Assembly: GCA_003641675.1 (NCBI GenBank)
Contig: QNBI01000004.1
Location: 1 to 16,176 of the forward strand
DNA length: 16,176 nucleotides
From: Spirochaetota bacterium
GTDB taxonomy: Bacteria > Spirochaetota > Spirochaetia > SZUA-6
Reading direction: 5' to 3'
Both the position numbers and the translations under genes were made by a program. Positions 7,696-13,979 of this stretch are shown in pieces. Positions within the stretch are counted from its first letter, which is position 1. Each line of letters opens with the position of its first letter. A model generated the notes under the pieces. The model worked only from the letters and a program-made list of their open reading frames with translations. It was not told where the DNA came from and did not search any database.

Positions 7696-8100
7696 TTATC
7701 TTCCACAGTGGTTTCGCATCCTTGTCATTGTGTGCGGATAGAAGCCATACCTCTCTTTAAAGGCAAGGTTGAAATGGCTTAGACTCCTGTAAGCTACTGC
7801 AGAAGCTGCCGCGGACACATCTAACCCTCCCGCTGTGAGGGCAGCAAAGCACCTGTTCAAAAATTAACTCGATTCCCGGGGTATATCTTGCTTACATGCA
7901 AATAATAATCCTTATCAGGATTTCCCACCACAGACTTAAACGCTTCGGGAAGCCAGTTTTTTAGATCGGTGATTACCTGTTTTAACAGTTCAGGACCTAT
8001 CGCTACACTAAGCCATTTCTGATGATTGTACGGCTGTATGGAAATAAGCAGAGCAGCCTGCATAGGCGGACTCATACTTGGCTTAAATATAAATTGGTCC
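7696..8100 (-). pseudogene. AraC-family transcriptional regulator, broken by deletion and frameshift
   Basis: Two open stretches on the minus strand together look like a disrupted AraC regulator. The downstream piece (7699-7863, 55 codons, stop at 7696) ends in the second helix-turn-helix of the family: DVSAAASAVAYRSLSHFN then LAFKERYGFYP. The upstream piece (open from about 8098, ATG at 8075, stop at 7857) resembles an N-terminal sensory domain, with SPPMQAALLISIQPYNHQK and LPEAFKSVV. The two are in different frames and meet near 7860. The first helix-turn-helix and the linker (roughly 100 residues) are missing, so it cannot be a working AraC protein. The C-terminal match is strong; linking the N-terminal piece to the same gene is inference. 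Confidence 0.62.
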
Positions 8101-8106
8101 TATAAT
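8078..8106 (+). promoter_or_regulatory. Promoter for the metallophosphoesterase lipoprotein gene
   Basis: TTGGCT (8078-8083) and a perfect TATAAT (8101-8106) are separated by 17 bp. Transcription should start near 8112-8114, only a few bases before the ATGs at 8116 and 8119. No ribosome-binding site lies in between. Confidence 0.6.
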
Positions 8107-8115
8107 GATTATAGA

Positions 8116-9069
8116 ATGATGCATGCCGCAAAAAATTCTTTAACAAAAACTTTAGTACTATCAATCTTCCTTGTATTGCTCCTCGTTACCTCATGCAATA
8201 CGGGGACAGCAGCAGATAACGGTACTGTAAGTTTTGCCTTCACTGTAACGGCAGACATGAGAAATTATACCGACGATAATAAAAACTACTTTCGCGGAGC
8301 ATGCGAAACTATAGCTTTAAAAGAGCCGGGCGCCTTTATGATTTCACCAGGGGATATAGACCCTCCGTCCTATGCATACAGCACCATTCAAAAGTATATA
8401 GGTGCAGATTACCCATGGTATCCGGTAGTCGGCAACCATGAAGCAGAAACTGCCGAATATATGGCATGGCTCCGCACATTTAACAAGGGAGGCAACACCC
8501 TTCCGCACATAACCAATACAGGGCCGCCTGCATCAATAGAGACAACGTACAGTTTCGATTATAAAAATGCACACTTTATTATTCTCAACGAATACTTCGA
8601 TGGGGTAAGTGATACAGGCACAGACGGCGATGTTACAGACAGTTTATATTCCTGGCTCTCCGGGGATTTATCACAGTTCAGTTCTCTTCCCGATACGGAA
8701 AAACCTCTTATCTTTGTCTTCGGCCATGAACCGGCATACCCACAGGCAGATGAAGATACAGGGAGAATGCGTCATGAGTACGATTCGCTAAATGAACACG
8801 AAGCCAACAGGGACCGCTTCTGGAAACTTCTTTCCGACTATGGTGTAAAAGCCTATATCTGCGGGCACACTCATAACTACAGCATATACTTAAAAGACAG
8901 TGTATATCAGATAGATGCAGGACATGCCAGAGGAACCGCCGACATAGGTTCTCCGAGCACATTCCTCATATTCTATGTTATGCAGGATAAAAGTGTTATC
9001 TGCAAAACCTTCCGGCTTAATTCAGGTACCGGTAACTACGAACTTAAAGAAACCATAGAACTGAAATAA
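8116..9069 (+). CDS. Calcineurin-like metallophosphoesterase lipoprotein
   Basis: From the ATG at 8116 the product has 317 residues. It begins with a lysine-containing head, a hydrophobic core and a lipobox VTSC (C27), so it should be a membrane-anchored lipoprotein facing the periplasm or outside. Metallophosphoesterase (PF00149) motifs follow: D47 in VTAD, GD (79-80), GNHE (106-109), GHEP with H204, and GHTH with H251 and H253. These would bind two metal ions and hydrolyse a phosphoester; the substrate is unknown. The first motif lacks the usual DxH histidine. The frame is open back to an ATG at 8026, but that would put about 30 hydrophilic residues before the signal peptide and overlap the decayed AraC gene. 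The start at 8116 or 8119 is therefore preferred. Confidence 0.88.
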   Translation: MMHAAKNSLTKTLVLSIFLVLLLVTSCNTGTAADNGTVSFAFTVTADMRNYTDDNKNYFRGACETIALKEPGAFMISPGDIDPPSYAYSTIQKYIGADYPWYPVVGNHEAETAEYMAWLRTFNKGGNTLPHITNTGPPASIETTYSFDYKNAHFIILNEYFDGVSDTGTDGDVTDSLYSWLSGDLSQFSSLPDTEKPLIFVFGHEPAYPQADEDTGRMRHEYDSLNEHEANRDRFWKLLSDYGVKAYICGHTHNYSIYLKDSVYQIDAGHARGTADIGSPSTFLIFYVMQDKSVICKTFRLNSGTGNYELKETIELK

Positions 9070-9083
9070 TTTTTTCATTTTAC

Positions 9084-9112
9084 TTGACAAATAATATTTA
9101 TCTCTATATATT
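9084..9112 (+). promoter_or_regulatory. Promoter of the feo operon
   Basis: TTGACA (9084-9089, perfect) and TATATT (9107-9112, 5 of 6) are separated by exactly 17 bp. This is the best sigma-70-type promoter in the window. Transcription would start near 9119, giving a leader of about 40 nt before the first gene. Confidence 0.8.
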
Positions 9113-9126
9113 AGCTATGGGTAACA

Positions 9127-9146
9127 AAGTTAGCCTTGACTAACTT
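9127..9146. promoter_or_regulatory. Inverted repeat in the feo leader, candidate DtxR/MntR-type operator
   Basis: AAGTTAG (9127-9133) and CTAACTT (9140-9146) are perfect inverted repeats 6 bp apart, lying between the probable transcription start and the ribosome-binding site. The GTTAG/CTAAC half-sites recall the core of DtxR/IdeR boxes, though with wider spacing. The operon encodes a DtxR-type regulator, so autoregulation by iron is the simplest reading. As RNA, the repeat could also form a short stem just before GGAG. Confidence 0.65.
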
Positions 9147-9158
9147 ATAGGAGATAAA

Positions 9159-9401
9159 ATGTATCAGATCATTTTGGCAATCGCCAAAAAAGCCGGGGTT
9201 ATGAATATTAAAGAACTGGTCAGAAAGATCGGTTTTAGCCGACAGGATATTATAAAAACATTAAATGCCTTAAGCTTTAAAGGGAAAATCTCATATATAT
9301 GCAAAGCTCAATTTGATTCATCAAATACATGCACCGGCTGTTCACTAAGAAATATTTGTCATCTTAAAAAAGGAAATACAAATGCAGTACCAGCTAACTG
9401 A
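9159..9401 (+). CDS. FeoC-like winged-helix protein with cysteine cluster
   Basis: An 80-residue protein with an N-terminal winged-helix pattern (about 3-45: helices around NIKELVRKIGFS and RQDIIKTLNALSFKG, then a wing at KISYI). It then carries cysteines at 48, 58, 61 and 67. The C-x2-C-x5-C cluster (C58, C61, C67) matches the FeoC-like type of small regulator, in which the cysteines bind an iron-sulphur cluster or sense oxygen. In other bacteria FeoC controls or stabilises FeoB. GGAG 5 nt before the ATG is a good ribosome-binding site. It is the first gene of the feo operon and overlaps the next by 20 bp. A general Fe-S winged-helix regulator is the main alternative. Confidence 0.8.
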   Translation: MYQIILAIAKKAGVMNIKELVRKIGFSRQDIIKTLNALSFKGKISYICKAQFDSSNTCTGCSLRNICHLKKGNTNAVPAN

Positions 9402-10104
9402 AAGCCTCGAAGATTATCTTCTTGAAATTTTCATTATTAGCCAGGAAAAAACAAATATAAGAATTAAAGACATTGCAAAAAAAAGACATGTCAAACTTCC
9501 TTCTGTAGTGAAGGCGTTAGACGAATTATCAAAAAAAGAATATATAGATCATGAAAAATATGGATATGTGGAACTCACCGATTATGGCATGGAAAAAGCA
9601 AAAAAACTCTACGACAGACACAAAATAGTATATAGATTTTTTTATAATATTCTCGGATTGGATGAATACTCTGCAGAGCAGGCTGCGCATAAAATAGAAC
9701 ACGATTTAGACAAAAAGACAATTACAATCATAACAAAATTTACAAACTTTATAGAAAATTTCCCGGCAGAGATAAGAAAAAATTGGAACGAAAATTTTCT
9801 ATATTTCACTAAGACAGGGAAGTATAAAGATAAATATTTTTTGGAAGGAGGTTCTATCATGACCAAGGCAGGAGAAAAATCACTTGGTGAACTAAAAATA
9901 AGAGAAAGAGGAAAGATTATAAGAATTAAAGCCGGAATAGGAAGCCTTAAGAGCAAACTGCTGGATATGGGCGCTGTGCCGGGAACTATCGTAAAGGTAG
10001 ATAAAAAAGCACCTCTGGGAGATCCGATTGATATTCAGATCCTGGGTTATCATCTTACATTAAGAAAAGATGAAGCGGAAAATATTATAATAGAGGAAAT
10101 ATAA
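9382..10104 (+). CDS. DtxR/MntR-family metal-dependent regulator fused to a FeoA domain
   Basis: A 240-residue protein in two parts. Residues 1-75 form a DtxR-type winged helix (DYLLEIFIISQ, RIKDIAKK, SVVKALDELSKKEYI), and about 76-145 the metal-binding dimerisation domain. Possible metal ligands, aligned from memory to MntR, are D11, H80, H103, E106 and H107. MntR's E11 position is a leucine (L14), and H103 replaces the Glu/Cys usual there, so the metal site looks non-standard. Residues 160-240 are a complete FeoA/SH3-like domain with SLGELKIRERGKIIRIKAG and LLDMGAVPGTIVKV. GGA 8 nt before the ATG supports the start. It probably represses the operon when iron (or Mn) is plentiful. It overlaps the genes on both sides. 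Confidence 0.9.
   Translation: MQYQLTESLEDYLLEIFIISQEKTNIRIKDIAKKRHVKLPSVVKALDELSKKEYIDHEKYGYVELTDYGMEKAKKLYDRHKIVYRFFYNILGLDEYSAEQAAHKIEHDLDKKTITIITKFTNFIENFPAEIRKNWNENFLYFTKTGKYKDKYFLEGGSIMTKAGEKSLGELKIRERGKIIRIKAGIGSLKSKLLDMGAVPGTIVKVDKKAPLGDPIDIQILGYHLTLRKDEAENIIIEEI
9845..9861 (+). promoter_or_regulatory. Internal ribosome-binding site and start codon inside the regulator gene
   Basis: A perfect AAGGAGG (9845-9851) stands 7 nt before an in-frame ATG (9859-9861), exactly at the junction between the DtxR part and the FeoA part. It is stronger than the site at the gene's own start. It decides a possible second product. Confidence 0.7.
9859..10104 (+). CDS. Nested FeoA-like protein from an internal start
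   Basis: Translation from the internal ATG (codon 160 of the fusion, same frame and same stop) would give a free 81-residue FeoA-like protein. That is exactly the length of the separate FeoA encoded next. It starts just before the FeoA fold (MTKAGEKSLGELKIRERGK) and carries the LLDMGAVPGTIV turn typical of the family. FeoA is a small SH3-like cytoplasmic partner of the FeoB iron transporter. Whether this product is made is not shown; the evidence is the placement and strength of the ribosome-binding site. If it is made, the operon would supply two different free FeoA proteins plus the fused form. Confidence 0.5.
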   Translation: MTKAGEKSLGELKIRERGKIIRIKAGIGSLKSKLLDMGAVPGTIVKVDKKAPLGDPIDIQILGYHLTLRKDEAENIIIEEI

Positions 10105-10349
10105 TGCCACTTCTTTATGGTAAACCTGGTAAACAATATGAAATCGTCTCGCTATTTGGTGGTAGAGGATTTTCAAGGAAACTTTTCGAAATGGGAATAC
10201 GGCCGGGTGTAATTATAAAAGTTATAACAAATTCAGGAAACGGTCCTATCCTTGTGGGAATTAACAATTCGCGAATAGGCCTGGGTAAAGGAATGGCAGG
10301 AAAAATAATTATAAATTCAATATCTATAAAGGAGGCAAAAGCGATATGA
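10104..10349 (+). CDS. feoA: FeoA family ferrous iron transport protein
   Basis: An 81-residue SH3-like FeoA with the typical pattern YEIVSLFGGRGFSRKLFEMG then IRPGVIIKVI, and a closing strand after SRIGLGKGMAGKIIIN. FeoA is a cytoplasmic helper of FeoB-driven Fe(II) uptake. Its ATG shares one base with the stop of the preceding gene (TAATG), with GAGG 7 nt upstream. Its own end overlaps feoB by 4 bp (ATGA), so translation is coupled along the operon. It is clearly diverged from the FeoA domain of the preceding fusion gene, which argues against a very recent duplication. Confidence 0.93.
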   Translation: MPLLYGKPGKQYEIVSLFGGRGFSRKLFEMGIRPGVIIKVITNSGNGPILVGINNSRIGLGKGMAGKIIINSISIKEAKAI

Positions 10350-12373
10350 AAGTATTGGAAAAAAATGATGTTATTAAAGTTGCACTTGCAGGAAATCCTA
10401 ATTCCGGTAAATCCACGATTTTTAACGCATTGACAGGCGGGCATGCACATGTTGGAAACTGGCCAGGCGTGACTGTAGAAAAAAAAGACGGGGAATTTAA
10501 TTATAGTAACCATACATTCGCAATAACAGATCTTCCCGGCACATACAGTCTAACCAGCTATTCTATCGATGAGAGAATTGCAAGGGACTTTATTGTAAGA
10601 GAAGATCAAGACATAATAGTTACCGTAACAGACTCTACAAACCTGGAAAGAAATCTTTACCTGACCATTTCCATTCTTGAATTAGGCGCAAATGTTATTC
10701 TCGATTTAAATATGGCAGATATCATAGAACAAAATAAAATAAGAATTGATGTCGACAAAATGAAGGAAGTTCTTGAAATACCTGTAGTATTAACATCCGG
10801 TTTAAAAATGACAGGACTTAGTGAACTTAAAAAACGGATCGTCGAGTTTAGGAACAACCAAAAAAGATCATTTAAAATTGATTATGGACGAGATATTGAA
10901 GAATCGATAAAAAGAATAGAATTAGAACTTGAAAATATAAAATCACCTTACCCAAAAAGATTCTTAAGCATAAAAATCCTTGAAGGTGATGTTGAAATAA
11001 TCGAAGAACTAAAAAAGATGGGCTACAGTAATGCAGTTGATACCGCATTCAGAGAAATTTCAAAGCTTGAAAAAAAATTTGGTTTTGATATCGAAACAGA
11101 AATCGTTGAAAAAAGATACGGGTTAATTGAGAGTATAATTCATAAATGTGTAAATAAAGCTGCAACCATAGAAGAAAGATTAACAACTTCAGATAAAATA
11201 GACAAAATACTTACAAATAAATGGCTAGGTATTCCAATATTTGCATTTATGCTGTGGATAACATTTCAACTGACTTTTACAATCGGTGGATTTTTTGCCG
11301 ATTATATAGATTTATTTTTCGGATGGTTTGCAGGCCTGTCTTCTGGATGGCTGGAAACGACAGGAGCGCCGCAATGGCTGTTGTCTTTTATAAGCGATGG
11401 TCTTATAGGAGGTGTCGGCTCTGTTGTTATTTTTCTGCCGAATATAATGATTCTATTTCTTCTTTTATCCTTTCTTGAAGATGTCGGCTACATGGCAAGA
11501 GCAGCCTTTGTAATGGATAGAATCATGCATGCAATTGGGCTTCCGGGCAAATCATTTATACCAATGATACTCGGCTTCGGATGCAACGTCCCTGCAATAA
11601 TGTCTGCAAGAACAATTTCTTCCGAAAGAGATAGACTCCTCACAATATTAATTAATCCCTTTGTATCATGTTCTGCCAGGCTGCCTGTTTATCTTCTATT
11701 TACAGGTATTTTCTTTAAAAGGAACGAGGGGTTAGTTGTTTTCTCTCTATATTCATTAGGAATATTAGTCGCTGTTCTCTCTGCAAGACTCTTTAAATCA
11801 ACGATACCGAAACTAAAAGGCCCTGTATCTCCCCTTGTAATGGAGCTCCCTCCGTATAGACTGCCCTCTTTAAAAGGAGTATTAATACACATGTGGGAAA
11901 GAAGCAGTCAGTTCCTTAAAAAGGCCGGAACTATAATCTTGGCAGGTGTGGTGATAGTTTGGTTGCTTGCAAACTTTCCCTTATCTGCAGGGTATGCAAG
12001 TGAAGCGAGCTTAATCGGACATATAGGAAAATTCTTAGCACCTTTATTTAAACCAGCCGGATTTGCATTCTGGCAGGCTTCAGTCGCCCTGTTTTTCGGA
12101 ATAATTGCGAAAGAGATTGTTGTAGGAACTTTCGGCACTCTTTTCGGAGGCGCAGGGAATCTATCAACTGCTCTGCCTCATTATTTCACCCAGCTTTCGG
12201 CACTATCCTTTATGGTAATGAGCCTTTTATATATCCCGTGTATTGCTTCCATCGGCGTAATATACAGAGAAACTAACAGCTGGAAATGGACAACCTTCTC
12301 TGTGGCATACAGTATATTCATCGGGTGGCTTAGTGCCGTTGTGATTTACCAGATCGGCTTAATTATATTTTAG
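10346..12373 (+). CDS. feoB: FeoB ferrous iron transporter
   Basis: A 675-residue Fe(II) permease of the cytoplasmic membrane. The N-terminal G domain shows G1 GNPNSGKST (16-24), switch threonine T43 in GVTVE, G3 DLPG (62-65) and G4 NMAD (122-125). A GDI-like helical region spans about 180-280. The membrane part starts near 293 and contains the hallmark segments EDVGYMARAAFVMDR (378-392), GFGCNVPAIMSART (410-423) with C413, and FVSCSARLPVY (439-449). Four helices of the second half end at the C-terminus. The length is typical of forms shorter than the E. coli protein. AAAGGAGG about 10 nt before the ATG supports the start. It is the last gene of the feo operon. Confidence 0.98.
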   Translation: MKVLEKNDVIKVALAGNPNSGKSTIFNALTGGHAHVGNWPGVTVEKKDGEFNYSNHTFAITDLPGTYSLTSYSIDERIARDFIVREDQDIIVTVTDSTNLERNLYLTISILELGANVILDLNMADIIEQNKIRIDVDKMKEVLEIPVVLTSGLKMTGLSELKKRIVEFRNNQKRSFKIDYGRDIEESIKRIELELENIKSPYPKRFLSIKILEGDVEIIEELKKMGYSNAVDTAFREISKLEKKFGFDIETEIVEKRYGLIESIIHKCVNKAATIEERLTTSDKIDKILTNKWLGIPIFAFMLWITFQLTFTIGGFFADYIDLFFGWFAGLSSGWLETTGAPQWLLSFISDGLIGGVGSVVIFLPNIMILFLLLSFLEDVGYMARAAFVMDRIMHAIGLPGKSFIPMILGFGCNVPAIMSARTISSERDRLLTILINPFVSCSARLPVYLLFTGIFFKRNEGLVVFSLYSLGILVAVLSARLFKSTIPKLKGPVSPLVMELPPYRLPSLKGVLIHMWERSSQFLKKAGTIILAGVVIVWLLANFPLSAGYASEASLIGHIGKFLAPLFKPAGFAFWQASVALFFGIIAKEIVVGTFGTLFGGAGNLSTALPHYFTQLSALSFMVMSLLYIPCIASIGVIYRETNSWKWTTFSVAYSIFIGWLSAVVIYQIGLIIF

Positions 12374-12764
12374 ATTGATTAATTCGATATTATCTATTAT
12401 TGAAGTGAGCGTATGCTTTCAAAGCAATAGCGGATGCCGAAACAGAAGTTTTTATATTTAAAAATATTCAGGAGCTTTGGCAGTACCCTCACCTTTATGC
12501 TCAATGCACGCTCCACCGTCGGCAATCAGAATAATCCGTTAAAATATTTTGCAAAATAAGGAATTTCAGCTACAACTAACTTAACAACTGAACAATCTCC
12601 AGACAAAAAGGAAATAAAAAATAAATTATTCTTGTGAATTTGTGAGGGATTTAAAAGCAATCAAGAAAAGCCGGAATCCACCTCCTTTAAAAAGCAAATC
12701 CCGGCTCCTCGCAGCCCTCTAGTGATAAGCTACGGTTTATTGTTAAAACACCTTCTTTACCGTC
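12374..12764. other. Gene-free stretch between feoB and a convergent gene
   Basis: About 390 bp with no supportable gene. On the minus strand two frames stay open for about 25-42 codons between roughly 12400 and 12535, but without a start or ribosome-binding site. The right end carries a possible terminator for the minus-strand gene. No clear hairpin with a U tract follows feoB itself. Confidence 0.7.
12661..12706 (-). terminator. Possible rho-independent terminator of the secreted-protein gene
   Basis: Read on the minus strand, a 9-bp stem (AGCCGGGAT with ATTCCGGCT, one G-U pair; 12698-12706 and 12669-12677) is followed by TTTTCTTG. The loop of about 20 nt is long for a terminator and contains AAAGGAGGTGG, a full Shine-Dalgarno sequence. 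The structure lies about 60 bp after the stop codon. Confidence 0.45.
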
Positions 12765-13895
12765 TTACTGTACTTTTACTTTCAATTCGGTAAATTGAAC
12801 CGGTCCTCCAAGAGTTCTAAAGGCTATCTTGTTTCCACTAACTATAGGAAAACCCGGATTAAATGTAAGTACATTTTCCCCGTTTACAGATACATATATT
12901 TTGCCTGCAGATTTATCATACAGTATTTCGGTGTTTATAGTAGAAGTTATAGCCGAAGGTATTTTAACACTTGCAAGCTGAATCATCTTTATGTCATTAT
13001 ACGATTCATACAGCTGTAAATATGTATTATTAGACTTAAAATATGCAGAATCACGGGTCAACCATACAAGATATGACCTTCCAAAGCCATAACCTCTTCC
13101 TGTTTTCTCACCTGAAGCAAAAAAGTGTAACCCATATCCAATCCATCCGGAAGTGCTATCTGCCTTTGCAGTGAAGGCATAAGAAGTAACACTCCGATTT
13201 TGATAAACCGGAATAGAATACTTCGCAAATTTTAATCTATTATTGGTCTGTTTAACAGAGTTGTAGCTTACATTCCAATTCCCATACACAGCCTTCCCTC
13301 TGTTAAACCCTGAGAGTATTACTGTTTCTGGTTTTCTTTGAGTTGATTTCATAGTTGTAGTAGTTTTAACCATAGATACCTGAGTGCTTTTTAAAGAAGA
13401 AAGCTGGCCTTTTAGACTTGAAACTTCTGTTTCGTATTTCGCTTTAAGCTCTGCCAGTTCTTTTGTCAGTTTATCTATTTTAACCTCTTCAGTTACCGGG
13501 GTTGAGCTTTTCCAGTATCTATCAACAACAAGTGTTGAGTCACCTGTCCATTTTAGCATACCGGAATATCCCTGATTCCCGATGATTAAATCGGAAACAA
13601 GGATTTCATTTTCACCCGACACCTTTAACTTCGCATAGTCCAACCTGTAAGAATCGAGCAGTAGTTTATCTTTTTCATAGTATGGACCATATACTTTAGC
13701 GCTATCGTTACCACTGTATTTTAGTAGTACCGAAAGTTCTTTCCCACTATAGTATATTGAACGAATGTAAACATTCTGTGGGCCGGCAATCGATACTTTT
13801 GCCCTTGAAAGATCAAGAAGATTTGTATCGATAGTCTGAGCATATAGGCCGAATGCCATGAAAAAGACTAAAGCAACGATTAATGCCTTTTTCAT
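12765..13895 (-). CDS. Secreted protein with coiled coil and C-terminal LamG-like domain
   Basis: A 376-residue protein I cannot name. A clear Sec signal peptide (MKKALIVALVFFMAFGLYA) is followed by a likely cleavage after A19. A beta-rich N-terminal domain spans about 20-130. A coiled coil runs from about 135 to 171 (KLTKELAELKAKYETEVSSL), followed by a Thr/Ser/Lys linker (171-190). The C-terminal domain (about 190-376) looks like a concanavalin/LamG-type sandwich, with GNWNVSYNSV, GWIGYGLHFFA, the strand IYVSVNGENVLTF, and a final FTELKVKVQ. It should act in the periplasm or outside, perhaps as a surface or envelope protein that assembles through the coiled coil. GGAGG 5 nt before the ATG supports the start. 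It has its own candidate promoter. Confidence 0.88.
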   Translation of the reverse strand: MKKALIVALVFFMAFGLYAQTIDTNLLDLSRAKVSIAGPQNVYIRSIYYSGKELSVLLKYSGNDSAKVYGPYYEKDKLLLDSYRLDYAKLKVSGENEILVSDLIIGNQGYSGMLKWTGDSTLVVDRYWKSSTPVTEEVKIDKLTKELAELKAKYETEVSSLKGQLSSLKSTQVSMVKTTTTMKSTQRKPETVILSGFNRGKAVYGNWNVSYNSVKQTNNRLKFAKYSIPVYQNRSVTSYAFTAKADSTSGWIGYGLHFFASGEKTGRGYGFGRSYLVWLTRDSAYFKSNNTYLQLYESYNDIKMIQLASVKIPSAITSTINTEILYDKSAGKIYVSVNGENVLTFNPGFPIVSGNKIAFRTLGGPVQFTELKVKVQ

Positions 13896-13930
13896 ATCGA
13901 CCTCCTAAGAAAAATATTATTTCTATATTA

Positions 13931-13959
13931 AAAATAATAACGAAGATAAAATTTGTAAA
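13931..13959 (-). promoter_or_regulatory. Possible promoter of the secreted-protein gene
   Basis: On the minus strand TTTACA (13954-13959, 5 of 6) and TATTTT (13931-13936, 4 of 6) are 17 bp apart in the 84-bp gap after panB, about 35 bp before the ATG. The region is very A+T-rich. Confidence 0.45.
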
Positions 13960-13979
13960 TCATTAATATTAAATTTATT

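Noticed and set aside
7548..7760. Plus-strand 70-codon open frame starting in the palindrome
   Set aside because: Low-complexity Phe/Tyr/Ser content, no ribosome-binding site, and it overlaps the preserved AraC helix-turn-helix on the other strand.
8026..8115. Extended N-terminus for the phosphoesterase lipoprotein
   Set aside because: It would place about 30 residues before a clear lipoprotein signal peptide, lies upstream of the promoter's predicted start site, and runs through the decayed AraC gene.
9642..9956. Minus-strand open frame opposite the regulator gene
   Set aside because: Antisense shadow of an A-rich coding region; no ribosome-binding site and no recognisable domain.
12458..12535. 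Minus-strand open frame of about 25 codons (with …GEGTAKAPEYF at its end) and an overlapping 42-codon frame
   Set aside because: Both are short, start just after stop codons without a proper start and ribosome-binding site, and overlap each other. Two parallel open frames suggest chance or an old repeat.
12671..12690. Sequence resembling the 3' tail of 16S rRNA (CACCTCCTTT context)
   Set aside because: Only about 15 bases match and no other 16S sequence is near. It is better explained as the loop of the hairpin on the other strand.
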